DNA from: Clostridiales bacterium
GTDB lineage: Bacteria > Bacillota > Clostridia > Saccharofermentanales > Saccharofermentanaceae
Length of the DNA: 64,000 bases
NCBI GenBank assembly: GCA_017617995.1
Contig: JAFZVE010000049.1
Location: 1 to 64,000 of the forward strand
Direction: 5' to 3'
Shown one piece after another: positions 44,466-54,113 of the stretch. Each line of letters starts with the position of its first letter. The stretch's first letter is position 1. The notes under the pieces are model-generated. The model saw only the letters and a program-made list of their open reading frames with translations, did no database searches and was not told the DNA's origin. The position numbers and the translations under genes were made by a program.

Positions 44466-45973
44466 AAGTGCGAAGAAGTGCAGGTGTACTATTACACATT
44501 ACGTCGCTTCCGGGTGTGTACGGAATCGGCGGATTCGGAAAAGAGGCGGAAGCCTTCGCGAAGAAACTGAAGGAAGCCGGGATGGGGTACTGGCAGGTCC
44601 TTCCGTTTACCAATCCGGGCTCGGGGGATTCCCCGTACCAGAGTGACTCGGCATTTGCCGGAAGCCCTCTGCTCATCGATCCGGAAGATCTCTATGAGAG
44701 AAAACTTCTGACGAAGGACGAGCTCGAGAAGTGCAAGTATCCGGGTTCCTGCTACAGCGTCGACTACGCGTGGGTCAGAGAAAACAGAATGGCCATGTTA
44801 AGAAGTGCTTTTGCCAAGGCGGATGAGAAGATCCGTAAAGAGATGCAGGTATTTGAAAAAGAGAATCCGTGGGTCAAGGACGTCATCGTATTCCAGGCCA
44901 TCAAGGAATCCCAGGGACAGAAAGCCTGGTGGGACTGGGACAGCAAGGCGCTCCAGAAGCACGAGGCGAAGGCCGTCGCCGCTGCGGAGAAAGAACTCCG
45001 TGAGCTCTGCGATTTCTACCTCTTCATCCAGTACATCTTCTACGATCAGTGGACGAAACTGAAGGCAAAGATCAACGAGATCGGTATCCAGGTCATCGGC
45101 GATATCCCGATCTACGTATCGGGCGATTCCTGCGACGTATGGGCGAACCGCTCACTGTTCCAGACGAATAAGGACGGCTCCTTTAAAAGTGTCGCGGGTG
45201 TACCACCGGATTATTTCTGTGAGGACGGCCAGCTCTGGGGAAATCCCGTATACGACTGGGCGGCCCACGAGAAGGAAGACTACGCATGGTGGCTCTCTAG
45301 ACTCCATCAGAACTTCCGCCTCTACGATGTCATCCGCATCGACCATTTCCGTGGTTTTTCGAATTACTACTGCTGTCCGGCAGACGCGGAGAATGCGCGT
45401 AACGGCCAGTGGGAGAAGGGCCCGGGCATGAAGCTCTGGAACCGAATCTTCAAGGAGTTCGGAAGACATCCGGAGATCTTCGCGGAGGACCTCGGTGAGA
45501 CCGACGACGAGCTGATCCAGTTCCTCGATGAGACCGGCCTTCCGACGATGAGAGTCCTGCAGTTCGGTATGGTGCCGCACGATGACAGTAAGCACATGCC
45601 GCATAACTATCCGGAGAACTGCATCGCCTACACCGGAACGCACGATAACAATACGCTTCTCGGCTGGCTCTGGGAGGCCTCCGAAGAAGACAGAAAGTTC
45701 GCGCTCGAGTACTGCCGCTTCCACGGCAGTAACTGGGGCGACGGCGGTGTGCACGCTCCGGCCTGCCGCGCGATGCTGACGACTGTGTGGTCCTCAGCAG
45801 CGAAGCTTGCGGTCGCGCCTCTTCAGGACGTGATGGGATTCGGTTCCGACACGAGAATGAATGCGCCGGGCATGCCGACAGGACAGTGGCGTATCCGCTT
45901 CGGTGAAGAATCCATCAACCAGATGGATACGAAGTGGCTCGCGAAGCTGAACTGGGTATATAAGAGATTCTAA
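44462..45973 (+). CDS. malQ: 4-alpha-glucanotransferase (amylomaltase)
   Basis: 503 aa, GH77. The N-terminus SAGVLLHITSLPGVYGIG is typical. Catalytic residues: Asp in VIRIDHFRGF, Glu in IFAEDLGETDD, Asp in YTGTHDNNT. It disproportionates maltodextrins in glycogen/maltose metabolism. The start is ambiguous: TTG at 44462 (4 nt after AAGGAGG, overlapping the upstream stop) or GTG at 44468 (10 nt). Coupling to an RNase-like gene is an odd pairing. A terminator follows. Confidence 0.94.
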   Translation: MKVRRSAGVLLHITSLPGVYGIGGFGKEAEAFAKKLKEAGMGYWQVLPFTNPGSGDSPYQSDSAFAGSPLLIDPEDLYERKLLTKDELEKCKYPGSCYSVDYAWVRENRMAMLRSAFAKADEKIRKEMQVFEKENPWVKDVIVFQAIKESQGQKAWWDWDSKALQKHEAKAVAAAEKELRELCDFYLFIQYIFYDQWTKLKAKINEIGIQVIGDIPIYVSGDSCDVWANRSLFQTNKDGSFKSVAGVPPDYFCEDGQLWGNPVYDWAAHEKEDYAWWLSRLHQNFRLYDVIRIDHFRGFSNYYCCPADAENARNGQWEKGPGMKLWNRIFKEFGRHPEIFAEDLGETDDELIQFLDETGLPTMRVLQFGMVPHDDSKHMPHNYPENCIAYTGTHDNNTLLGWLWEASEEDRKFALEYCRFHGSNWGDGGVHAPACRAMLTTVWSSAAKLAVAPLQDVMGFGSDTRMNAPGMPTGQWRIRFGEESINQMDTKWLAKLNWVYKRF

Positions 45974-45980
45974 TTTCAAG

Positions 45981-46015
45981 CGCCTTCGGGGGGAGCACCT
46001 CCCGGAGGCGTTTTT
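45981..46015 (+). terminator. intrinsic terminator of the malQ operon
   Basis: CGCCTTCGGG (45981-45990) pairs with CCCGGAGGCG (46001-46010), one T-G pair, followed by T5. Confidence 0.9.
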
Positions 46016-46090
46016 GCCCGAGAGCCGGACGTTCCGAAGCGGGCAGGAAAAGCGATAACGACGAGGGTACATAGCCCAAAGGAGGAGCCT

Positions 46091-47605
46091 ATGAGTAAGT
46101 ACATGCTTTCGATCGACCAGGGAACCACATCGTCCCGTGCCATGATCTTCCGCGAGGACGGCACATGCGTCGCCTCAGCGCAGGAGACCTTCGACCAGCA
46201 CTATCCGAAGCCGGGCTGGGTCGAGCACGATCCGGAGGACCTCTGGAGAACGGTATGTGACTGCATCCGTCAGGCCCTCGCCAAAGCGAATATCCAGCCG
46301 GGAGAGATCGCCGGCATCGGCATTACGAACCAGCGCGAGACGACGATCCTGTGGGAGAAGAACACGGGACGCCCAGTCTATAACGCGATCGTCTGGCAGT
46401 GCCGAAGAACCGCCTCTCTCGTCGAGAAACTGAAAGCCTCCGATCCCGAGTTCATCGAGAAGGTGAGAGATAAGACCGGACTTGTGCCGGATGCGTACTT
46501 CTCCGCGACGAAGATCCAGTGGATCCTCGAGGAAGTGCCGGGACTTAAAGCCCGCGCCGGTCAGGGTGAGATCCTCTTCGGTACCGTCGACACCTGGATC
46601 CTCTACCGTCTGACGGGCGGAAGATCCCACGCGACAGACTACTCGAATGCTTCCCGTACCATGCTCTTTAACATCCACGATCTGGCGTGGGACGACGAGC
46701 TCTGCCAGTATTTCCATATCCCGAAGTGCATGCTCCCGCAGGCGCTTCCGGGTGCCTCAGAGTTCGGCTTCGTCAGTACCGAGATCCCGGGACTCGAAGC
46801 GATCTACGGCGTCGGGATCTACGGCATCCTCGGTGACCAGCCGGCCGCACTTTTCGGACAGACGTGCTTCGATAAGGGCGACATCAAGAACACGTACGGC
46901 ACCGGCTGCTTTACCCTCATGAACGTCGGTTCCGAGCCGATCATCTCGAAGAAGGGCCTCGTCACCTCGGCGGCGTGGTCGCTGAACGGTGAGACAAGCT
47001 ACGCCCTCGAGGGCAGTGTCTTTAACGGTGGATCGACGATCCAGTGGCTCCGCGATGAACTGAAACTCATCGACCACGCATCCGACTGCGATGTCCTGGC
47101 CGAGACGGTGCCGGATTCCGCAGGCGTCGTTCTGGTTCCGGCATTTTCGGGCCTTGGTGCGCCGTACTGGGATATGTACGCCAGAGGTGCGATCCTCGGA
47201 CTTACGAGAGGTACGACAAAAGCGCATATCGCCAGAGCGGCACTCGAGGGTATCGCCTACCAGGTCTATGACCTCGTCACACTCATGGAAGAAGAGGCAG
47301 ATTGCAAGATAACGAAACTTAAGGTCGACGGCGGCGCGAGTGTCAGCCGCTTCATGATGCAGTTCCAGTCCGACATCTTAAAGTGCGAGGTCGACCGCGC
47401 GAAAGAGCGTGAGACGACTTCACAAGGCGTGGCTTATCTGGCTGGACTTTTCTGTGGATATTGGAAAGATATGGAGGTCTTGCGTGAACTCCGTCACTGT
47501 GATACTCTCTTTACGCCATCCATGCCGGATGACAAAAGAGAGAAACTTTTGAAGACTTGGGCGAAGGCTGTTTCGCGTGCCGGAGCCTGGGAAGAGATAG
47601 ACTAA
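46091..47605 (+). CDS. glpK: glycerol kinase
   Basis: 504 aa. FGGY family: the N-terminus SIDQGTTSSRAMIF (ATP-binding), GITNQRETTILWEK (glycerol/regulator face), and NTYGTGCFTLMN and VDGGASVSRFMMQFQ in the C-terminal half. It phosphorylates glycerol to sn-glycerol 3-phosphate, feeding lipid and teichoic-acid precursor synthesis. AAAGGAGG is upstream. No glpF or glpD is adjacent; the next gene is an AEC transporter 36 nt downstream. Confidence 0.96.
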   Translation: MSKYMLSIDQGTTSSRAMIFREDGTCVASAQETFDQHYPKPGWVEHDPEDLWRTVCDCIRQALAKANIQPGEIAGIGITNQRETTILWEKNTGRPVYNAIVWQCRRTASLVEKLKASDPEFIEKVRDKTGLVPDAYFSATKIQWILEEVPGLKARAGQGEILFGTVDTWILYRLTGGRSHATDYSNASRTMLFNIHDLAWDDELCQYFHIPKCMLPQALPGASEFGFVSTEIPGLEAIYGVGIYGILGDQPAALFGQTCFDKGDIKNTYGTGCFTLMNVGSEPIISKKGLVTSAAWSLNGETSYALEGSVFNGGSTIQWLRDELKLIDHASDCDVLAETVPDSAGVVLVPAFSGLGAPYWDMYARGAILGLTRGTTKAHIARAALEGIAYQVYDLVTLMEEEADCKITKLKVDGGASVSRFMMQFQSDILKCEVDRAKERETTSQGVAYLAGLFCGYWKDMEVLRELRHCDTLFTPSMPDDKREKLLKTWAKAVSRAGAWEEID

Positions 47606-47641
47606 ACCGGGCGGCGTTCCTCGCCCGGATGAGGGAATCAC

Positions 47642-48571
47642 GTGGACGCACTTCTTCTGGTATTCATAAAGATCGTCGTGGCGGTGACGCTGGGCTTTAT
47701 CCTTCGCAAGGCCAAGGTCATCGATGCGCGCCTGCAGAAGGGCCTTTCCGATATCCTTCTTCTGGCGATCCTTCCGTTCTCGATCGTTGCCTCCTCGAAC
47801 TACGAGAAGACGCCCGAAGTCGCAGAGGGTATGCTGATCACGCTGGCTGCAGCCCTCATTTACTACATCGTATCGCTTGTCGCGATGCGCCTTCTCAGTA
47901 GAAAACTTCCGTTCGAAGAAAAAGAGAAACGGGTCTTTGTGACCATGACGGTCTTCGCGAACACCGGATTTGTCGGTTTCCCACTGATGTCGGCACTCTA
48001 CGGAAATGCCGGACTTCTCATGGCGGTCGTCTTTAACCTCGCGTATAACCTCTTCATGTACACCTACGGCATCCATCTTCTCTCGGGAAAGACCGGAAGC
48101 CTCAAGAGCATCCTTACGAATCCCGTAAACATCGCGTCGGTCCTCGCGATCCTGATCTTCGTGTCGCCTTTCCGTTTTCCGACCTATGTGTCCGGCCCGA
48201 TCGACCTGATCGCGGCGATGACAGTGCCGCTCAGCATGATCATTATCGGATCGAACCTCGCGGCGATGCCGTTTGTGAAGGTCGTCTCCGATCCGAAGTC
48301 CTACCTGATTTCCTTCGTGCGTCTGGTGCTGCTGCCGGGTGTCATGCTTCTCGGGATGTACCTGATCTTCGTGAATACTTCGATGGCGCCGGAGACGGCG
48401 GCGGTCATCACGCTGATGTGCGCACTTCCGTGCGGCTCCATGAACGTCATCCTCTCGGAAAAATACGACTGCGCACCGGAGTTCGCGGCGCGCGCGACCG
48501 TACAGAGCATGCTCCTTTGCATGGCGACGCTTCCGCTGTTCGTCCTGATCTGCGACAAACTGTTGGCTTAA
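47642..48571 (+). CDS. AEC (auxin efflux carrier) family transporter
   Basis: 309 aa with about ten transmembrane helices, in the inner-membrane AEC family layout (VTLGFILRKAKVIDARLQKG; VFANTGFVGFPLMSALYG). Bacterial AEC proteins export or import organic acids such as malate. GTG start at 47642. It is close behind glpK and probably co-transcribed, but I see no direct metabolic link. Substrate unknown. Confidence 0.87.
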   Translation: MDALLLVFIKIVVAVTLGFILRKAKVIDARLQKGLSDILLLAILPFSIVASSNYEKTPEVAEGMLITLAAALIYYIVSLVAMRLLSRKLPFEEKEKRVFVTMTVFANTGFVGFPLMSALYGNAGLLMAVVFNLAYNLFMYTYGIHLLSGKTGSLKSILTNPVNIASVLAILIFVSPFRFPTYVSGPIDLIAAMTVPLSMIIIGSNLAAMPFVKVVSDPKSYLISFVRLVLLPGVMLLGMYLIFVNTSMAPETAAVITLMCALPCGSMNVILSEKYDCAPEFAARATVQSMLLCMATLPLFVLICDKLLA

Positions 48572-48593
48572 GTGCTTTTCAAGAAGAAAAAGA

Positions 48594-48620
48594 AAAGCCG
48601 CCTCACTTCGGAGCCGGCTT
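48594..48620 (-). terminator. terminator of the GNAT gene
   Basis: On the minus strand, AAGCCGGCTC pairs with GAGGCGGCTT (with a mismatch) around CGAAGT, followed by TTCTTTTTC. The stem overlaps the stop codon of the minus-strand gene. Confidence 0.7.
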
Positions 48621-49710
48621 AAGAAACAATGCCTGCGGTACCGGGCTCGGATGTCCCGGCCGGTGTGGTACGGATCCAGTAATTCTCGTTATAGATGTTA
48701 TCCATCTCACTGAAATAGGTCTGTTCGTAAACGCCTCCGTCGGCCAGGATCGTTCTTCGTGACGGCTCGTTATCGGTGTGGCAGACGACAAGGACCTTAC
48801 TGTGCCCGAGAAGCTTCGCGTAGGGGAGTGCCATGGCCAGCATGCGCTTACCGTATCCGCGGCGGCGCTCGGAAGGACGCACCGAGTAGGAGATGTGTCC
48901 GCCGTGCTTACTCATGTAGTCATTGAGCTCGTGCTTGATCTCGATCATGCCGACCGGGATACCGTCTCCCATGCGGAAAGCGACAAAAGGTGTCGAGGGC
49001 ATGTAGTAGGTTGGCGCGGTCTTCTTGGAGCCCAGTGTCTCGACGAAAGCGAACCACTCGGCGATATCGTCGAAGGACGGAAGGAGCGCAGATCCATAGA
49101 TATTCTCCTCGCCCCAGTTGATGTACTCGTCGCGGAACTCTTCCATCTCATCGGCAAAATCCGTGGTCGGAAGTGTCAGGATCAGGGCGTCATCGGGAAC
49201 GAAGGCGATACAGGTCATCGGGTCGGAAAAATCGAATTCGTAGACCTCGAAAGGGGCATCCGGCATGTGGCCGACGACGAAGATCGTGTTCCTGTCCGGA
49301 TAGTACTCCGCCCCGCACCAGATGAAGTCCGAACCTGTCTCAAAGGCCACATCGGAATAGTAGCGGTGTTCCTTCAGAGTATGCAGATTGAAGATGGAGA
49401 AACCGAAGCGGTCGCGTCGGAAGATGAAATAGACGTGTCCGTCTCTGTGAGAGACCATCTCGCAGAGGGGATGGGTGTTATCGAGACACTCATAACTTAA
49501 GATCAACTCGTGATTCGGAGTGAAGAGCGAGTACTTCGCTGCCAGGCGCATCTCGTCGCCGAGTACACTCTCGTAGTTTTCACAGAGGAGAGAATAGCCG
49601 TTGGCGAAACAGCCCTCTTCCTTGGAACGACGATTCTCATCGCGGAAAAGGTCCTGCCTTTGCTGTTCGTATTGCTGCGCATATTCAGGCGAAAATGCGA
49701 CGTTCCTCAT
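48619..49710 (-). CDS. GNAT family acetyltransferase with an unrecognised N-terminal domain
   Basis: 363 aa. The C-terminal ~130 residues are GNAT: GHISYSVRPSERRRGYGKRM is the motif A region that binds the acetyl-CoA pyrophosphate. The N-terminal ~200 residues contain repeated aromatic beta strands (HELILSYECLDNTHPL, VYFIFRRDRFGFSIFNLHT, NTIFVVGHMPDAPFEVYEF) that suggest an incomplete beta-propeller or sandwich. No membrane segment. GCAGGG lies before the ATG. The acceptor substrate is unknown. Confidence 0.8.
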   Translation of the reverse strand: MRNVAFSPEYAQQYEQQRQDLFRDENRRSKEEGCFANGYSLLCENYESVLGDEMRLAAKYSLFTPNHELILSYECLDNTHPLCEMVSHRDGHVYFIFRRDRFGFSIFNLHTLKEHRYYSDVAFETGSDFIWCGAEYYPDRNTIFVVGHMPDAPFEVYEFDFSDPMTCIAFVPDDALILTLPTTDFADEMEEFRDEYINWGEENIYGSALLPSFDDIAEWFAFVETLGSKKTAPTYYMPSTPFVAFRMGDGIPVGMIEIKHELNDYMSKHGGHISYSVRPSERRRGYGKRMLAMALPYAKLLGHSKVLVVCHTDNEPSRRTILADGGVYEQTYFSEMDNIYNENYWIRTTPAGTSEPGTAGIVS

Positions 49711-49827
49711 AGTTTCCCTGCTCTCCGGTTAGGGATCTTAGGATCTTTTCCTGCCGTATAAGCAGTAAAAAGAGCCTAAAAACCCACTTAAATATGAATA
49801 TTAAAAGTTTAGCATACTGAAGAATAA

Positions 49828-49856
49828 TTGACAATCTGACAAACAAATTTTATATT
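49828..49856 (+). promoter_or_regulatory. near-consensus promoter of the zinc-ribbon repeat protein
   Basis: TTGACA (49828-49833), 17-bp spacer, TATATT (49851-49856) in an AT-rich stretch. AGGAGG (49869-49874) is 8 nt before the ATG at 49883. Every element is close to consensus, implying high expression. Confidence 0.85.
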
Positions 49857-49882
49857 ATAGGGTGAAGTAGGAGGGTTATATT

Positions 49883-52800
49883 ATGGAGATAGCATTCCAC
49901 TGCCCCAATTGTCTGGCGGATCTGATCTACGATGAATCGAAGAGTTATACCTGTTGCTTCTGCCATACGGTATTTACGGGGAAGAACGAAGTTAAAGAAC
50001 TTGAAGGCGGTTACTATGTAGGTGACGCCTGGAACGATAAGGTGTATCACACATACCACTGCGAAGAATGTGGGAGTGATTTTGTAGCCAAGCCAGCTAC
50101 AGCCCAATCGGGATGTCCGATCTGTTCGTCAGTATCCGTCAAGGACAATGGCGGTATGGTCGGCGCGATGCCGCGTCGTGCGATCCCGTTCGCACATACG
50201 AGACAGCAGGCACAGGAGATGTTCCTGGACTACATCCGCAATAACTCCGCGGTCGGCCGTACGCTGGCTACTGATGAGAACAAAGATCTGTTGCATAAGG
50301 TCTATGTTCCGATCTTCCTCTTCAATTACGAAGTCGTGGCACATGCACGTGTGACGGCTATGCTCAGAAACAAGGCAGCAGAAGGCAAGACCCTCTTCGG
50401 AATTAACGGTACCGAAGGAATTGCCGAGCAGCTCTCGGCGCTCCGTTCGTCGTTCTCGCGTTTCCAGGCGAATCGCAAAGGCGCGCAGAAGGATACCTCG
50501 AACCAGCCGTCCGAGCATGTGACAGGAGGCGTTCTGTCCTGGCAGGGTATTCCCTTTGATGCTTCCGGTATCCTTCCGAATAATGTCATCAACATGATCC
50601 AGCCGTATGACCAGTCCAAGATGGTCCTTATCAATGAGAAGCTCATCATGGACACGCCGATCCTTTCGATCACGAAGGATCCGGTCTCCTGCATGCAGGA
50701 GTTTATGGAGCGTATCAAGAAGTGGACGCGCCAGATGATCATGGACGCCCACTCTGATTCCTACGATATCTCTTATTTCCAGGATAAGACGGACTATCCG
50801 CTCGGCATCGGTGAACTGGTCCTGTTCCCGATCTGGTACATGAAGGGCGAATACATGGGCAGAGATTTCTACTTTGCCATGAACGGACAAAACGGTGAAG
50901 TCGATGCGAATATCCCGATGAGTAAGGGAACTTCCAAGAATGTGGGTATCACCTATCAGCAGTACTGGGATAAGTCCCGCTGCACAGCGCTAAGCGATAC
51001 ACACTTCGAGTTCAATATTCACGATCCGAATATCGAGATCCTGGACTATTCTTTCTTCGAGAAGCCGAAGGAGTCGAGAGTGACTGCGGATGGAAGAAAG
51101 AGACCGGAGCCCAGAGACGATATGAGTCTCGGTTCGATCTATTCTCCTTCCGAGAAGTCTTCGGAGTCCGGTAAGAAACCATTCTCCTCTCTGGATGTAG
51201 AGGTTGGCGCTCCGCTTAAGAAGCGTGATCCGAACAAGAAGATGACAAAAGAAGAAGAGATGGAACATGAGCGCGAGATGACCGAGCGCCTGAGAAAGGC
51301 CGCACAGGATAAGCCGAAGGGCGACATGGCCGCGGCTTCCAGCGTGCCGAGCTGGGCCAAGGCAGTTACGCCTCCGCCGTCTGTTTCGGCGCCAGGTACC
51401 CGTCCGGCAAGAACGAAGAAGCCCGGTACTTCGAAGATGAGTGCGGCGGCTTCCTCGAACAAGCCGTTGTGGGAAAAGACGGAAGAGGAACTGGAGCAGA
51501 AGCCGGAGAAGCCGATGTCCATGGCAGACAGAATGGCCAGAGCCGACAGCGAGGAACTCGAGTTTGGCAGCCCGTTTGAAACAAAGATGCCTCCGATCGG
51601 TGCTTCCTCCAGACGCCGTGTTGAGACACCTGTAGAAGAACCGGAAACGGATTCGGATACAGATCTGTCCGGCATCCTGGCCGAGGCGCAGGCGCAGGCC
51701 GATGCTTTTGCCGCGGAAACCGCATACGGAGAACAGGCTGAGATGGCGAAGCCGGGTATCCTTGAGCAGACATTCCGCGAGCAGATCTCTTCGACACCGA
51801 GATCAGATGTACAGGCTGAGGAAGCGTATGAGGTCCCGATGCCGAAGGTAAGACCTACCCGTAAGCCGGAGCCGGAGAAGGTAGAAGAACCGGTAGATAC
51901 AGAAGAAGCCGATGCAGAGGAAATGGTGGCCAACATCACGTTCTCGTTCAATAAGAAGAAGCCGCCGTTTAGTGAGGAAGAAAAACCGGTATCCTCTACG
52001 GCGATTCCGAGACAGCCGGAGAAAGCTCCGGAAGAAGCACAGGGCATCGCGATTATGAATTCCGAATACGATTCCGGTGTACTTCGTCATTCTGACTCCG
52101 ACCATGAAATCAGAGAAGAAGATGACGGCGTACGCGAGATCTTCTTCAAGCCGCAGCCGCGTGCTTCCGAGAACTTCGTCGGCAGCGACGAGAACGATCG
52201 TCCGCTGGCCAGAAGACCTGCACCGCCGCTTGCACGTCAGCGCGAAGGTATGGAGCCGGAGATCGTTGATCCGAACGATAACCCGGATAAGATGAACCGT
52301 CCTCTCGCACAGCGCCCGCCGGCCCCGCTGGCTCAGAAGCGCGGCGATATGTATGTGGAAGAAGTCGACCCGCATCCGGAGCTCGACGAGAACAACCGTC
52401 CTCTCGCAGAGCGTCCGCCGGCCCCGCTGGCACGTGCCGAAGAGGTGGGCCCGAGCCTGGAGTATATGACAGAGCAGCCGCTGGATGATGAGATTCATCA
52501 GATGCCTTCGATCGAGAGTCGTGGAGGCAGATGGGGCGAGATGCCGGAAGCAAAAGAGACACCTTCCTGGGCCAAGCCACAGCAGAGTGAGCAGCCGGGC
52601 AGGGCTGCCCCGACATGGGCAAGACCTGCGACAGGTGCAAATGCTTCTTCTAGTGCAAACCCCAGAAATAAGGGCAGAAGCCATATGTCCAGAGATGAAC
52701 TCCGTGCTGCGGAAGAAGAAGCGGCCAGAAGAGCCAGCGGTGCAGCACATACGGCACCAATGGCAAGAACACTCGATGAGAAGAGAAGAGTCGGAGAGAT

Positions 52801-54001
52801 CGCAGAGCCTTCTGAGAAACCGTCTCCGTTCCGTCCTGCGGCACCGCAGCCTAGAACACTCGAAGAGAAGAGAAGACTGGCGGCAGAAGAAAGAGCGGCA
52901 GAGCGGTCTTCTGCAGAAGCTCCGGCACAATCCTCTGCATTCCGTCCCGCACCGCGTCCGCCGGTACGTCCGGGTGCAGCACAGCCGGCACCGCGTCCGC
53001 AGGTATCTTCTGCAGGTTCGGCCAGACCATCACCACGTCCGCCGGTTTCCTCGGATGCGACACGTCCTGCTCCGCGTCCTCCGCAACGTCCGGGAATGGG
53101 AGCTCGTCCGGGCACATCCAGACCGGGTGCGGCAAGTTCTGAGAATAACAATAGTGGTGCCAGACAGGTTCCGATCTGGGAGAGAGTCCCGGAGACCGAC
53201 GGTCCTGTACCGGCATGGGGAAGCTCTGCAGCTTATACCGAAGACAGACCGCGTGGTTCTCTGATGAAGCCGAAGGATCAGGTCATCGATGTCGAGAAAC
53301 CGAGAGAGAGACCTACACTTTGGAGACCGGATGGAGAGGTCAAGGAGATTCTGCCGAGTGGTCTGCATCACGCTGATGAAGAGGACGATAAACCGAAGGC
53401 CCGTGAACTGGGTGGCAGTACACGTGAGGTTGGCGTGAGAAGAGATCGTGAGATCAAGCCGCCGGCCAGACCTTCTGCCTCCCGTGGAGCCGATGTAGAG
53501 ATCCTGAATCCGTCTGCCCGTGCAACTGCACCGAAGGCGGAAGAGGCTCCTCAAGCTGAAGAACCGCTAAGACCGTCCGCTCCTTCACCTGACCGTCCGC
53601 GTACATTTGCACAGCGCCGCCAGATGGAAGAAGAGGAGAGAAGACGTCAGATCCAGAGCTCCTTCAGCGCTCATCCGCAGGATGAAGAAGCGCAGGACGA
53701 TACCCCGGCCAGACCCGGTCTGGGACGTCCGGGTGCACGTCCGGCTACAGTAAACAAGACTTTCGAGTCCTCTCAGTTCGAAGATAAGCCGTCTGTTGTG
53801 GCTTCGCTCGATATGCTGCCTGAGCCGCTCGGTGAGGAGAGCATCCATCATCTGGCTAAGGATTCTTCTGTCCCGGCGCTGGCCAGAGAACACAGCAGAT
53901 TTGAAGACGAGATAGAAGAGGCAGAAAAAGCAGCGGAGAAGGCGATCCGCGGACTTCCGGATCTGGATCCGGACGGACCGAATCCTTTTAAACCTAACTA
54001 A
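49883..54001 (+). CDS. giant zinc-ribbon protein with disordered Trp-motif tail
   Basis: 1372 aa. N-terminal ~330 residues: two zinc ribbons (CPNCLADLIYDESKSYTCCFC, CEECGSDF...CPIC), then IPFAHTRQQAQEMFLDYI, VYVPIFLFNYEV and LVLFPIWYMKGE, in the layout of TFIIB-type zinc-ribbon proteins seen in Clostridia. Residues about 330-1340 are low-complexity, rich in Pro, Glu, Ala and Arg, with recurring motifs: Trp motifs PSWAK, PLWEK, PTWAR, PIWER (near 486, 527, 893, 910, 1096, 1110 and 1145); three RPLA(x)RP(x)APLA units (772-855); and RTLDEKRR-like units. It ends GPNPFKPN. No signal peptide or membrane helix, so cytoplasmic. The paralog follows. Function unknown; a scaffold is my inference. Confidence 0.85.
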   Translation: MEIAFHCPNCLADLIYDESKSYTCCFCHTVFTGKNEVKELEGGYYVGDAWNDKVYHTYHCEECGSDFVAKPATAQSGCPICSSVSVKDNGGMVGAMPRRAIPFAHTRQQAQEMFLDYIRNNSAVGRTLATDENKDLLHKVYVPIFLFNYEVVAHARVTAMLRNKAAEGKTLFGINGTEGIAEQLSALRSSFSRFQANRKGAQKDTSNQPSEHVTGGVLSWQGIPFDASGILPNNVINMIQPYDQSKMVLINEKLIMDTPILSITKDPVSCMQEFMERIKKWTRQMIMDAHSDSYDISYFQDKTDYPLGIGELVLFPIWYMKGEYMGRDFYFAMNGQNGEVDANIPMSKGTSKNVGITYQQYWDKSRCTALSDTHFEFNIHDPNIEILDYSFFEKPKESRVTADGRKRPEPRDDMSLGSIYSPSEKSSESGKKPFSSLDVEVGAPLKKRDPNKKMTKEEEMEHEREMTERLRKAAQDKPKGDMAAASSVPSWAKAVTPPPSVSAPGTRPARTKKPGTSKMSAAASSNKPLWEKTEEELEQKPEKPMSMADRMARADSEELEFGSPFETKMPPIGASSRRRVETPVEEPETDSDTDLSGILAEAQAQADAFAAETAYGEQAEMAKPGILEQTFREQISSTPRSDVQAEEAYEVPMPKVRPTRKPEPEKVEEPVDTEEADAEEMVANITFSFNKKKPPFSEEEKPVSSTAIPRQPEKAPEEAQGIAIMNSEYDSGVLRHSDSDHEIREEDDGVREIFFKPQPRASENFVGSDENDRPLARRPAPPLARQREGMEPEIVDPNDNPDKMNRPLAQRPPAPLAQKRGDMYVEEVDPHPELDENNRPLAERPPAPLARAEEVGPSLEYMTEQPLDDEIHQMPSIESRGGRWGEMPEAKETPSWAKPQQSEQPGRAAPTWARPATGANASSSANPRNKGRSHMSRDELRAAEEEAARRASGAAHTAPMARTLDEKRRVGEIAEPSEKPSPFRPAAPQPRTLEEKRRLAAEERAAERSSAEAPAQSSAFRPAPRPPVRPGAAQPAPRPQVSSAGSARPSPRPPVSSDATRPAPRPPQRPGMGARPGTSRPGAASSENNNSGARQVPIWERVPETDGPVPAWGSSAAYTEDRPRGSLMKPKDQVIDVEKPRERPTLWRPDGEVKEILPSGLHHADEEDDKPKARELGGSTREVGVRRDREIKPPARPSASRGADVEILNPSARATAPKAEEAPQAEEPLRPSAPSPDRPRTFAQRRQMEEEERRRQIQSSFSAHPQDEEAQDDTPARPGLGRPGARPATVNKTFESSQFEDKPSVVASLDMLPEPLGEESIHHLAKDSSVPALAREHSRFEDEIEEAEKAAEKAIRGLPDLDPDGPNPFKPN

Positions 54002-54009
54002 GATTCAGT

Positions 54010-54058
54010 AGCACGTCGGATCCTTACAGGTGAACTGTCGGGACCCGGCGTGCTTTTT
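54010..54058 (+). terminator. terminator between the two zinc-ribbon paralogs
   Basis: AGCACGTCGG (54010-54019) pairs with CCGGCGTGCT (54045-54054), one T-G pair, followed by T4. It lies 8 nt after the 1372-aa gene. The second paralog either depends on read-through or has its own promoter; no clear promoter is visible in 54059-54113. Confidence 0.8.
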
Positions 54059-54113
54059 GCTACGGGAAAAGCTTACTAACGGGGAAGCATCTCGACAATT
54101 AGAGGAGAAATAG

